A stretch of 42,482 bases of DNA from Candidatus Kaiserbacteria bacterium CG10_big_fil_rev_8_21_14_0_10_47_16 (GTDB lineage: Bacteria; Patescibacteriota; Minisyncoccia; Phycocordibacterales; UBA918). Both the position numbers and the translations under genes were made by a program. The stretch lies in NCBI GenBank assembly GCA_002773395.1, contig PFBI01000003.1, forward strand, positions 1,027-43,508, written 5' to 3'. Of this stretch, positions 18,790 through 27,139 are shown piece after piece (position 1 is the first letter of the stretch; every line of letters begins with the position of its first letter). Under the pieces are notes generated by a model, which saw only the letters and a list, made by a program, of their open reading frames with translations, did no database searches and had not been told where the DNA came from.

Positions 18790-19365
18790 ATGGCAGTACT
18801 CGCATATAACGAAATTACACTTAAAAAGTTCATTGTTTTTAACAATGAACCATGTCTCGTGGTTGCATCTCACGTCTTTCGGAAACAACAACGAAAGCCC
18901 GTCAACATCACCAAACTCAAAGGGTTTGTATCAGGACGTACCTACGAACAAACATTTCACCAAAATGAAACTGCGAACGAAGCCGATCTTGAACGCACGA
19001 CCATTGAGTATATCTATGAAAATCGTGGCGAGTATTGGTTCTGCCCTATCGGGAAGCCCGCTGAACGATTTGCGCTTTCTCCTGAACTTGTTGGTGATCA
19101 AGGACACTTCCTAAAGCCAAAGAGCGAGATTGAAGCGCTCGTGTATGATGAAAAAATTATTGGAGTCACCATCCCTATTAAAGTTGACCTCGTCGTGAAG
19201 CATGCCGATCCTGCCGTGAAAGGAAACACTTCATCAAGTGCCACAAAAGAAGTGACGCTTGAAACGGGGGCCCACATTCACGTACCGATGTTCATCAATG
19301 AAGGTGACGTCATCCGTGTGAATACTGAACTTGGCGAATACACTGAACGCGTCGATAAGGCGTAA
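18790..19365 (+). CDS. efp: Elongation factor P
   Basis: NEITLKKFIVFNNEPCLVVASHVFRKQQRKPVNITKLKGFVSGRTYEQTF... and GDVIRVNTELGEYTERV. Confidence 0.93.
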   Translation: MAVLAYNEITLKKFIVFNNEPCLVVASHVFRKQQRKPVNITKLKGFVSGRTYEQTFHQNETANEADLERTTIEYIYENRGEYWFCPIGKPAERFALSPELVGDQGHFLKPKSEIEALVYDEKIIGVTIPIKVDLVVKHADPAVKGNTSSSATKEVTLETGAHIHVPMFINEGDVIRVNTELGEYTERVDKA

Positions 19366-19386
19366 CGTCTATATAAAAATATAAAG

Positions 19387-19416
19387 AGGGGCCGGAACGC
19401 GTACGTTCCGGCCCCT
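19387..19416. terminator. Bidirectional terminator
   Basis: AGGGGCCGGAACG-CGTA-CGTTCCGGCCCCT followed by TTT. Confidence 0.85.
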
Positions 19417-19420
19417 TTTG

Positions 19421-19492
19421 TCACCAGCATTTCGAGATGACCCCAGCCACCGCTACAGCGAACAAGATGATTGCGGGAATCCAGCTAGCCAT
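19421..19492 (-). CDS. Mini hydrophobic protein (23 aa)
   Basis: MASWIPAIILFAVAVAGVISKCW*, overlaps the end of the upstream mini-gene. GGAAAGG lies upstream. Confidence 0.45.
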   Translation of the reverse strand: MASWIPAIILFAVAVAGVISKCW

Positions 19493-19652
19493 GTCCGGTA
19501 CCTTTCCAGAAAAGATGGAACATCCCTGCCACCGTGACTGCAATCGCTACCAAGGCGACAGCGATCCCGACGAGTGTGACCCTACGTCGAGACTTCTTCT
19601 CAGGAGGTTTCGGACGAAGCCGACTGGGACGTGGACTCGTGAGTTTAACCAT
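19485..19652 (-). CDS. Mini membrane protein (55 aa), basic N-terminus + one TM
   Basis: MVKLTSPRPSRLRPKPPEKKSRRRVTLVGIAVALVAIAVTVAGMFHLFWKGTGHG*; SD GGGGAGA. Confidence 0.65.
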   Translation of the reverse strand: MVKLTSPRPSRLRPKPPEKKSRRRVTLVGIAVALVAIAVTVAGMFHLFWKGTGHG

Positions 19653-19712
19653 TCTCTATCTCCCCTTTTAGTGTGCCAGCTTGGACGATACCACTGTATA
19701 TATAAAAAAGCA

Positions 19713-19736
19713 AAAGGCCGCACGAGTGCGGCCTTT
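19713..19736 (-). terminator. Rho-independent terminator inside the mini-gene cluster
   Basis: Minus strand AAAGGCCGCA-CTCG-TGCGGCCTTTTGCTTTTTTA. Confidence 0.85.
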
Positions 19737-19747
19737 GAGGGGAGGTA

Positions 19748-19912
19748 TCATTGTTTTAGTTGCACAATAGATCCAATGATGGACCCGAGTGCAAAGACTA
19801 CAATGACGCCCAAGAGAACGTAGTGGCGATTATTTCTCCACCACATTGTGATGCGCGGGACCTTTTTTCGACTACGTCTTCGTGCATCTCGGACAGGTTT
19901 CCTATCGTACAT
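19748..19912 (-). CDS. Mini membrane protein (54 aa), basic N-terminus + one TM
   Basis: MYDRKPVRDARRRSRKKVPRITMWWRNNRHYVLLGVIVVFALGSIIGSIVQLKQ*; SD GGGAGG. Confidence 0.7.
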   Translation of the reverse strand: MYDRKPVRDARRRSRKKVPRITMWWRNNRHYVLLGVIVVFALGSIIGSIVQLKQ

Positions 19913-19927
19913 GTTACCTCCCACGAG

Positions 19928-20086
19928 TTACAGTGCTACTAGGACTAGTCCTAGTAGCATAACGGCGGCGATGATCAGTGCGGCAAGAAGCCCTTCTCCT
20001 GACTTTCGAGATTCTTGATTGCTTTTTACCATGCATTCTTGAAACTCTGTATTCGTCAGCGGTGGGCTGGTCTCGATTTCATCCAT
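19928..20086 (-). CDS. Mini membrane protein (52 aa), C-terminal TM
   Basis: MDEIETSPPLTNTEFQECMVKSNQESRKSGEGLLAALIIAAVMLLGLVLVAL*. The start overlaps the previous stop; GGAG upstream. Confidence 0.7.
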   Translation of the reverse strand: MDEIETSPPLTNTEFQECMVKSNQESRKSGEGLLAALIIAAVMLLGLVLVAL

Positions 20087-20204
20087 AGTAGATTCTCCAC
20101 GAGTTTGCAAGAATCGGCCAGAAATGCTGACCGTACATAAGCTGTGTGAACGGCTCGATGACACCAACTGCAATGAGGTTGGTTTCGAAGAAATTTACTC
20201 TCAT
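20079..20204 (-). CDS. Mini protein (41 aa)
   Basis: MRVNFFETNLIAVGVIEPFTQLMYGQHFWPILANSWRIYYG*; ATGA overlap with the upstream gene, GAGG SD. Confidence 0.65.
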   Translation of the reverse strand: MRVNFFETNLIAVGVIEPFTQLMYGQHFWPILANSWRIYYG

Positions 20205-20413
20205 TGATTTTCCTCAGTGATTTCATACTCCTTTGTGAGGAGGAGTTCGTCATCAGAAAGATTAATCAGGAAGGCCGTCTTTGGCGAAGGTCGTACCTGC
20301 GACCACACCTTGAGGCCCCACATGACTATGCCAAAGATTATGACCAGTAGGAATTCGAGCCATGTCAGATCATCATCCGTGACATCTTCTTCACGTTTTG
20401 ATACTTGTGACAT
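20201..20413 (-). CDS. Small membrane protein (70 aa)
   Basis: MSQVSKREEDVTDDDLTWLEFLLVIIFGIVMWGLKVWSQVRPSPKTAFLINLSDDELLLTKEYEITEENQ*; SD AAGGAGAG. Confidence 0.75.
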   Translation of the reverse strand: MSQVSKREEDVTDDDLTWLEFLLVIIFGIVMWGLKVWSQVRPSPKTAFLINLSDDELLLTKEYEITEENQ

Positions 20414-20432
20414 GTGGTCTCTCCTTTCCGAG

Positions 20433-20597
20433 CTAGGCTCCTGCCGTCAAAATGGCGAACAGGAGCATGAAGAAAAGTAGAATCACCCCGAACGCATTCT
20501 GGGATGATAATTCCTCGAAAAAACGAGTTCGCTCCTTCCCATCCTCAATACGGAGCCTGATCCTCGCTTCCACGTCCGAAGCCTGTAATGAACTCAT
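20433..20597 (-). CDS. Mini membrane protein (54 aa), C-terminal TM
   Basis: MSSLQASDVEARIRLRIEDGKERTRFFEELSSQNAFGVILLFFMLLFAILTAGA*; SD GGGGAG. The longer ORF-track start lacks an SD. Confidence 0.7.
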   Translation of the reverse strand: MSSLQASDVEARIRLRIEDGKERTRFFEELSSQNAFGVILLFFMLLFAILTAGA

Positions 20598-20687
20598 CAC
20601 GTACTCCCCATTCCATAAAATGTTAAAGATCTCCAGCACCTATACCGGCTGGTCTGGCGTAAAAGTATCACTTCTTTGGAAAAAAGC

Positions 20688-20718
20688 AAAACCCCGCGGC
20701 CAAAGGCCGCGGGGTTTT
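20688..20718. terminator. Rho-independent-type hairpin downstream of rpsR / upstream of the mini-gene cluster
   Basis: AAAACCCCGCGGCC-AAA-GGCCGCGGGGTTTT. Confidence 0.85.
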
Positions 20719-20829
20719 GTGTTTTATTTTCTAGGCAGGACGCTATCGCATGTTCGCACTCTGTCGTGCTCACGTGCTGAGCGTCTGCACAAGAAAATCA
20801 TAGTCGCACCGTTGGTGCTCGTTGCTTTT

Positions 20830-21009
20830 CTAGTATGAGATGTACGGCACAAGCGCCATAAATCGTGCTCGCTTCACTGCTCGCGCAAAGTCACGCTGTT
20901 CCTTTGCTGCAAGGTGTGTACGACGACGATTGTTCATACGCGCGTGTGGATTGAGGTTTGCGAGTAAACTCTCAGTATCCTTATAGTCGAAATGTTGTTT
21001 TTCAGTCAT
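20830..21009 (-). CDS. rpsR: Ribosomal protein S18 (bS18), 59 aa, below the ORF-track cutoff
   Basis: MTEKQHFDYKDTESLLANLNPHARMNNRRRTHLAAKEQRDFARAVKRARFMALVPYISY*; follows ssb as expected. Confidence 0.9.
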   Translation of the reverse strand: MTEKQHFDYKDTESLLANLNPHARMNNRRRTHLAAKEQRDFARAVKRARFMALVPYISY

Positions 21010-21167
21010 ATGTAGGTTGTTAATAATTTTTCAAATTCTTCTTCAATTTCTAAGAGCATGGGTGCTGTAGGTGCGAGGCGTGCGAGGAAAATAATGTGAG
21101 GCGTACACGATGTACGATGAACATTATTTTACCGATGCACAACGCCGCAAATGCAGTGCTCAGGTTC

Positions 21168-21608
21168 TTAAAATGGGATGTCTTCTGGATTGATGTCTTC
21201 CTCCGGATAATCTGGAGCACTTCCGCCACTCGTATCTTCATTCTTTCCGGCTGGAACAGTGCTTCCTCCTTCTGAAGGACCACCTGTTCGTGGCCCAAAC
21301 TGTACCCTATCTGCAATGATCTCTGTTCGGTACTGCTTCACGCCATCTTTATCCCAACTTCGTGTCTGGATGCGTCCCTCCACAAATGCTCCAGCTCCTT
21401 TCTTGAGATACTGCGCACTTGTTTCAGCCTGACGACCAAATACAACAATGTTGTGATAATCAGCAGATTCCTGCCAGTTGCCATCTCGGTCTTTATAGCG
21501 ACGGTTCGTCGCAAGACTAAATGAACATACCTGCATGCCACTTGGGAGTGACTTTAGTTCAGGATCTCGTGTGAGATTTCCGTAGATCAATGCTTTGTTA
21601 AGGTACAT
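21168..21608 (-). CDS. ssb: Single-stranded DNA-binding protein
   Basis: MYLNKALIYGNLTRDPELKSLPSGMQVCSFSLATNRRYKDRDGNWQESADYHNIVVFGRQAE...; C-terminal EDIPF. Confidence 0.96.
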   Translation of the reverse strand: MYLNKALIYGNLTRDPELKSLPSGMQVCSFSLATNRRYKDRDGNWQESADYHNIVVFGRQAETSAQYLKKGAGAFVEGRIQTRSWDKDGVKQYRTEIIADRVQFGPRTGGPSEGGSTVPAGKNEDTSGGSAPDYPEEDINPEDIPF

Positions 21609-21627
21609 AGTATTTCTTGGTTAGGTG

Positions 21628-22161
21628 TTAATCCTTTTCCTCGACAACCTCTTCTGCTTTCGCTTCTTCTGTCGCTTCCGCTACTTCTGCAACTGCAGGA
21701 GTGTCTTCTCCAAGAGATTCTCCTTCGTCAACAACCTTTACCTTACTCTCTTTGTGCGCCTCGTGGTATCGAAACGGACTTTCTTCCTCAATACGAGTAA
21801 GTCGAAGCATGAGCGCTCGAAGGATATTTGCATCACCTTCAAGTTCTTCATCGAGTGCTTCTATCGCCTCACTTGCGAGCTTAAACCGAGTCCAACCGAA
21901 GTATGCGCTGTGGAATTTTCGGTTCTTACCTTCGATATGCTTTACGATATCGTACGCAAGATCAATGCGTTGCGGTGCTTCTTCATCAAGAATTTCACCA
22001 CCTGCTTTTGTAATGTGGGCTTTGATTTTATCAAAGACCCCTGCTACTTCCCCTTCAGCAACCGTTGGAAGTACGTGGAAAGCGAACTCATAGCTATTTC
22101 GCTCATCATCGTGAGCTACTGCTACCGCCGCTTCGGCTGCTGGCATTTTTGTTTCTGACAT
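21628..22161 (-). CDS. rpsF: Ribosomal protein S6 (bS6) with long terminal extensions
   Basis: YEFAFHVLPTVAEGEVAGVFDKIKAHITKAGGEILDEEAPQRIDLAYDIVKHIEGKNRKFHSAYFGWTRF in rpsF-ssb-rpsR order. Start taken at MSETKMP. Confidence 0.88.
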   Translation of the reverse strand: MSETKMPAAEAAVAVAHDDERNSYEFAFHVLPTVAEGEVAGVFDKIKAHITKAGGEILDEEAPQRIDLAYDIVKHIEGKNRKFHSAYFGWTRFKLASEAIEALDEELEGDANILRALMLRLTRIEEESPFRYHEAHKESKVKVVDEGESLGEDTPAVAEVAEATEEAKAEEVVEEKD

Positions 22162-22254
22162 GTTTTTGTCATTAACCTGATAATGTGTGGCCACAGTACC
22201 ACAAAGAATACCTTTTTTCAATGCGCGGTCATGATACAATCAGAGCACTGTTAT

Positions 22255-23154
22255 ATGTCTAAAGTAAGCCCTGAAACCGTTCGAAATCTCCTTATAGGAC
22301 TTATTGTCGTCCTCTCTGCGAGCGCAGCAACTCTGGGCTACTTTTTATACACCACGACGCAGACGCTCGAGACAACCCTTGCGACCACCTCAGCACGGAT
22401 CACAGAGCTTGAGGGGACCCTTTTAGACACACAAGAGCGGCTTGCGATAGCGACAAGTACCAACAACGAGCTTGAGAACAACCTCGTTGCAGAGAAAGAC
22501 CGGAATGACGGCTTTGCTGACCAAATTGATAAAATCACCGGTACGGTACAGGTTCTCGACAAACTCTCAAAAACCGACAAAGAGCTCCTTCAAAAATATT
22601 CAAAAGTGTACTTCCTCAATGAACACTACGTTCCTGACTCACTCTCCAGTATTGATAAAGAGTGGCTCTATAACGAAGCTATCAAAAAACAAATTCATAC
22701 GAAGGTAAATCCATTCCTCGAAGATATGCTCCAAGCGGCGCTCGACGATGGAGTAAAAATTTGGATTGTCTCTGCGTATCGCTCGTGGGATGAGCAAGCA
22801 AACCTAAAAGGTTCATACTCAATAACGTACGGTTCCGGAGCAAACACGTTCTCTGCTGATCAAGGCTACTCAGAACACCAACTCGGAACAACGCTCGACT
22901 TCACCACAGAGGGTATTGGTGGCGGCCTCGATGGTTTTGGAAACACGAAAGCATACCAATGGCTTCTTAATAATGCGTATAAATACGGTTTTGTTCTCTC
23001 CTACCCTGAAAATAATGGCTACTACATATTCGAACCATGGCACTGGCGATTTGTTGGTGAAGACCTCGCAAAGTATCTCGATAAAAATGACTTCAACTTC
23101 TACGACGTCGAGCAACGTAAAATCGATGAGTACCTTGTGAGTATCTTTGATTAA
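22255..23154 (+). CDS. D-alanyl-D-alanine carboxypeptidase, VanY family
   Basis: N-terminal TM + coiled coil, then VSAYRSWDEQANLKGSY...SEHQLGTTLDFT...WLLNNAYKYGFVLSYPEN...EPWHWRFVG. Confidence 0.92.
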   Translation: MSKVSPETVRNLLIGLIVVLSASAATLGYFLYTTTQTLETTLATTSARITELEGTLLDTQERLAIATSTNNELENNLVAEKDRNDGFADQIDKITGTVQVLDKLSKTDKELLQKYSKVYFLNEHYVPDSLSSIDKEWLYNEAIKKQIHTKVNPFLEDMLQAALDDGVKIWIVSAYRSWDEQANLKGSYSITYGSGANTFSADQGYSEHQLGTTLDFTTEGIGGGLDGFGNTKAYQWLLNNAYKYGFVLSYPENNGYYIFEPWHWRFVGEDLAKYLDKNDFNFYDVEQRKIDEYLVSIFD

Positions 23155-23163
23155 AAATTTTTT

Positions 23164-23191
23164 AAACCCGTGATCTTGCGATCACGGGTTT
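23164..23191. terminator. Bidirectional terminator
   Basis: AAACCCGTGATC-TTGC-GATCACGGGTTT. Confidence 0.8.
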
Positions 23192-23457
23192 TCCTTTTCT
23201 CCTCTGTCATCAGAGTACAGAAGTCTTCTTGCTTCTTGGTCGCTTACTTCCCAATAAGTACCACACCAGTCCGCAGGATCTTCTGATTCACAGTCCTCAC
23301 AAGTCCCTGGAGGGCACAGCTCATTTCTCCACACCACGTACCCGTGACGTGTAAAAATAAGATGCGGGCCGAGGTGTCGCGCAGGTCTAAGGCACTCTTT
23401 GGCGTGATCACTTTGCGTAATGTCCTGTCGAGTTGTGACAATCCCACATTGAGCCAT
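23182..23457 (-). CDS. Small Cys-containing hypothetical protein
   Basis: 91-aa ORF with strong SD AAGGAG before ATG; CPPGTCEDCESEDPADWCGTYWEVSDQEARRLLYSD. Confidence 0.6.
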   Translation of the reverse strand: MAQCGIVTTRQDITQSDHAKECLRPARHLGPHLIFTRHGYVVWRNELCPPGTCEDCESEDPADWCGTYWEVSDQEARRLLYSDDRGEKENP

Positions 23458-23486
23458 GGACTTTCTCCTTCCTAAGATGAACCTTA

Positions 23487-24335
23487 CTACAGGAGAGAAA
23501 TCTTGTACATGTCCTCTGCATTTTTAAGAAGCTGGAGACGTACCACTTCCTCATCTTCGCCGCGAAGCTCGGCGATTTTTTTATACACTTCCCGTACATG
23601 CATCGGTTCATTGCGCGAACCACGAAACGGCTTTGGCGCCACGTACGGTGCGTCGGTCTCAGCGTGGATCATTTCTATCGGTGCATTCTTTACCACTTCA
23701 TCATAATCGTGAGTGAAGGTAATGACGCCGGTAAATGAGGTCGTAAATCCGATCTCCCAAAATTGTTTTGCAATTTCATGTGTTCCGGCAAAAAAGTGCA
23801 CGTTCCCTTTCACCTTCGCATACTTCTTGAGTAGTACGAGCGCGTCCTCGTAGGCATCCATACTCTTGTCGCTCGCACGGATGTGGAGCATAAGCGGCTT
23901 CCCCACACTGTTCGCAAGTTCAATGTGCTCAATAAAGACCTTCTCTTGTTTTGAGATTGCTTCTGCATTATCTGGTCGATAATAATCGAGCCCGCATTCT
24001 CCAATCGCAACTACCTTCTCGTGCTCTGCGAGCTTTCGGTATTCTTCCTCACTAAATTCTTCACCGCGACTGGTGAACGCCTTTCCTTCTGGTCCAAGCT
24101 CCGCTTCATCGTGATATGACTTATGCGTATGTACGGGATGAATGCCGACAGTCGCATAAAAGCCTTCACCGAGCTCTTCGGCAAGTTCTACTGCACGCAA
24201 GCTCGTATCTTTTTGCGTACCGATATTAATCACCGCAACTCCCGCCTCACGAGCGCGCTCTGCAGCTTCGCGGTAGTCATCATTGAATACCGCAAGATTG
24301 AGGTGTGTGTGAATATCTATGTATTTGAAACTCAT
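23487..24335 (-). CDS. tatD: TatD-family metal-dependent hydrolase
   Basis: YIDIHTHLNLAVFNDD..., GECGLDYYR, MLHIRASDKSMDAYEDAL, HAETDAPYVAPKPFRGSRNEPMHV. Confidence 0.95.
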   Translation of the reverse strand: MSFKYIDIHTHLNLAVFNDDYREAAERAREAGVAVINIGTQKDTSLRAVELAEELGEGFYATVGIHPVHTHKSYHDEAELGPEGKAFTSRGEEFSEEEYRKLAEHEKVVAIGECGLDYYRPDNAEAISKQEKVFIEHIELANSVGKPLMLHIRASDKSMDAYEDALVLLKKYAKVKGNVHFFAGTHEIAKQFWEIGFTTSFTGVITFTHDYDEVVKNAPIEMIHAETDAPYVAPKPFRGSRNEPMHVREVYKKIAELRGEDEEVVRLQLLKNAEDMYKISLL

Positions 24336-24337
24336 GA

Positions 24338-25774
24338 CTAATCAATACGTACAAAGAGGTTTTCTGGCTTTTTGTTTTCGCGAACCGCTTCTTTTATTTT
24401 CTCTGCAGTTTCTGGCATAAACACAACAAGATGTTCCGCAATTCGGTAGATATGCTTTACCAGTTTTTCAATAACTTCCTTCCCCTCCGCAACTTCTGTT
24501 GGATTATCTGATTTCACTTTCTTAAACGGTGTGGTCTCCTGAATGAGTTCGTCACCTTTTTGAATATGGAAATATATAAGATCAAAAGCTGCATCAAGAC
24601 GGTACGCATCAAGCTGCGTTCTGAAGTCCTTTTCAATTGGTGTATCCTCGACACTAACCGGCCCTTCAAGATTATCCTCTGCCATCTTCATCACGCGTGA
24701 GACGAGGTTCCCAAGACCGTTCACAAGGTTTGCGGTGTACGCTTCATGGACTTTCTCCATCGTTACATCAGTGTCTTCAAACGGATGTACGTGACGCGCA
24801 AGGAAGTAGCGGAGCGCTTCAGTGCCGTACTTCTCTTTTACCGTAAGCGGATCAATTACGTTCCCGAGTGACTTGCTCATCTTCGCGCCACCTGAGGTAA
24901 TGAATCCGTGAATCACAATCTGCTTTGGCAGCGGGAGCCCTGCAGAAAGAAGCATCGCGGCCCAAATAGCGCTCTGCTGACGAAGATTGTCCTTCCCTGC
25001 AAACTGAATCCCTGGCCAATAGCCACCAAAATCTTCCTTCTCTGGCCAGCCGGTTGTACTGATGTAGTTGGTAAGTGCATCAAACCACACGTACATGACA
25101 TGATCATCATCTCCTGGCACGGGTACCCCCCATGACATTTTTTCTTTGAGGCGTGAGACAGAAAAGTCTTGCAATCCTCCTTCTACAAACTTTTTGATTT
25201 CATTGAATCGATAGTCTGGCACCACGAAGTCTGGATGCTCTGCGTAAAACGCAAGGAGTTTTTCTCCATACTTTGAAAATCGAAAAAAGTAATTTTCTTC
25301 TTCGCGGATTTCTATCTCAAGGTTTGGGTGCAGGTGGCACTTCCCATCAATAAGTTCTGAGTCTGTTTTCTCCAGTTCACATCCTTTGCAGTATTTAATA
25401 ATCTGCTTCGCTTTATAAATATCACCGTTTGCGTCACACCGCCTCCACATTTCTTGTGCAGCTTCTTTGTGGTGAGGATTGGTCGTACGAATAAAGTGAA
25501 TCTCTGGGAGTACACCAAGTTCACCGAGAAGGTTTTTAAAATCGAGCGAGAGTTCATCTGTGTATCGTTGTGTATCAGTTCCGGCTTCGAGAGCCTTTTC
25601 ATATACTTTCTGACCATGTTCGTCTGTACCCGTGTTGAAAAACACATCCTTCCCCACAAGCGTCTGGTATCGGGCGATAACGTCCGCCTGCACAATTTCA
25701 AGCGCAAAGCCGATGTGCGGCTTTGCGTTTACGTATGGGAGCGTTGTGGTGAGATAGAATTTTTCCTTTTCCAT
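24338..25774 (-). CDS. metG: Methionyl-tRNA synthetase
   Basis: FYLTTTLPYVNAKPHIGFALEIVQADVIARY...VFFNTGTDEHGQKV...HGFITSGGAKMSKSLGNVIDP. Confidence 0.97.
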   Translation of the reverse strand: MEKEKFYLTTTLPYVNAKPHIGFALEIVQADVIARYQTLVGKDVFFNTGTDEHGQKVYEKALEAGTDTQRYTDELSLDFKNLLGELGVLPEIHFIRTTNPHHKEAAQEMWRRCDANGDIYKAKQIIKYCKGCELEKTDSELIDGKCHLHPNLEIEIREEENYFFRFSKYGEKLLAFYAEHPDFVVPDYRFNEIKKFVEGGLQDFSVSRLKEKMSWGVPVPGDDDHVMYVWFDALTNYISTTGWPEKEDFGGYWPGIQFAGKDNLRQQSAIWAAMLLSAGLPLPKQIVIHGFITSGGAKMSKSLGNVIDPLTVKEKYGTEALRYFLARHVHPFEDTDVTMEKVHEAYTANLVNGLGNLVSRVMKMAEDNLEGPVSVEDTPIEKDFRTQLDAYRLDAAFDLIYFHIQKGDELIQETTPFKKVKSDNPTEVAEGKEVIEKLVKHIYRIAEHLVVFMPETAEKIKEAVRENKKPENLFVRID

Positions 25775-25784
25775 GAGATAGGTA

Positions 25785-27113
25785 TTAGCTCTGCATCAAT
25801 ACTGATACAAGGTCGGAGATTGCGACGCGCTGCTGCTCGCCAGTGTCGCGGTCACGGACAGTAACGGTGTCTTTGAGTTCTGGCTTTTCTTCGCCAAGTG
25901 TCTCGAAGTCGATGGTGACGCAGTGTGGCGTACCAATTTCATCTTGTCTTCGGTATCGCTTCCCTACGTTGCCGTTGTCATCCCACGCAACGTTACCAAA
26001 CTGCTTCTTCAGCATCGTGAATACTTCGCGTGCTTTTTCTACAAGTTCTGGCTTGTTCTTAAGGAGTGGTGAGACCGCAACACGATTTGGCGCAAGGTAC
26101 GTAGGGAGCTTTAGGTATGTGCGTGTTTCGCCACCCATTTCATCTTCTGTGTATGCTTCTGAAAGAATTGCAATAAATGCACGTCCGACTCCAAAAGAAG
26201 GCTCGAGCACGTGCGGAATAAATCGTGATCCATCTGCATCAATGTATTCGAGTGATGTACCACTCGCTTCCATATGATTCTTTAAATCATGATCAGTACG
26301 GTACGCAAAACCAGCAAGCTCATCAAAGCCCTTTCCTGGGAAGTTGTATTCAAAATCAATCGTACGCTTGCTGTAGTGTGCAAGATCACTCTCTTCAACT
26401 TCAAGTTCCTTGAGGTTTTCCTCTTTAAGACCAATATGTGCAAACCATGCAAGGATGTTTTCTCTCCATACTTCAAACTGTGCCTTCCACTCTTCTTCAC
26501 GAACAAAGTATTCGATTTCCATTTGTTCAAACTCACGTACGCGGAAAAGAAATTCCCGCGGTGCAATTTCATTTCGAAACGCTTTCCCAATCTGCGCGAT
26601 ACCAAACGGCATCTTCGGGCTCATTGAGTCGACTACGTTCTTGAAGTTCACAAAAATACCCTGTGCGGTCTCTGGACGAAGGTATGATTTCTGTGAACCA
26701 TCCGCTCCAACCTTGGTTTCAAACATAAGGTTAAAGTTACGCACTTCACCAAGCTCCCCCTTGCAGTCGGGGCATACTTCCGTGTTTTCAAGATGGTCTG
26801 CACGAAAACGGTGATTGCACTTTGTACATTCGGTAATTGGATCTGAGAACCCTGCGCCTGTATGCCCTGACGCTTCCCACACTTTTTCATTCATTAAAAT
26901 AGCGGCGTCGAGTCCATACATGTCTTCACGGCCTTCGACAAACATCTTCCACCACTCGCGCTTGATGTTGTTATTGAGCGCGACACCGAGTGGACCTAAG
27001 TCCCACGTACCGGCAAGACCTCCGTAAATATCTGAGCCTTGGAATACAAAACCACGACGTTTACACAGTGATACGATTTTTTCCATCTTGTTTTCGTCCT
27101 TTTTTTCAGCCAT
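25785..27113 (-). CDS. glyS: Glycyl-tRNA synthetase (single-chain type)
   Basis: CKRRGFVFQGSDIYGGLAGTWDLGPLGVALNNNIKREWW...; SYLRPETAQGIFVNFKNV; RREFLFRVREFEQMEIEYFV-type motifs. Confidence 0.96.
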   Translation of the reverse strand: MAEKKDENKMEKIVSLCKRRGFVFQGSDIYGGLAGTWDLGPLGVALNNNIKREWWKMFVEGREDMYGLDAAILMNEKVWEASGHTGAGFSDPITECTKCNHRFRADHLENTEVCPDCKGELGEVRNFNLMFETKVGADGSQKSYLRPETAQGIFVNFKNVVDSMSPKMPFGIAQIGKAFRNEIAPREFLFRVREFEQMEIEYFVREEEWKAQFEVWRENILAWFAHIGLKEENLKELEVEESDLAHYSKRTIDFEYNFPGKGFDELAGFAYRTDHDLKNHMEASGTSLEYIDADGSRFIPHVLEPSFGVGRAFIAILSEAYTEDEMGGETRTYLKLPTYLAPNRVAVSPLLKNKPELVEKAREVFTMLKKQFGNVAWDDNGNVGKRYRRQDEIGTPHCVTIDFETLGEEKPELKDTVTVRDRDTGEQQRVAISDLVSVLMQS

Positions 27114-27139
27114 AGAATGAGTTCAGAGTACCACCTTTT

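Noticed and set aside
19437-19823. 128-aa plus ORF
   Set aside because: Antisense to SD-led mini-genes and runs through a terminator; no SD.
21006-21060. 17-codon ORF MLLEIEEEFEKLLTTYI directly upstream of rpsR
   Set aside because: Overlaps the rpsR start suggestively but has no SD or -10 box and is too short to support.
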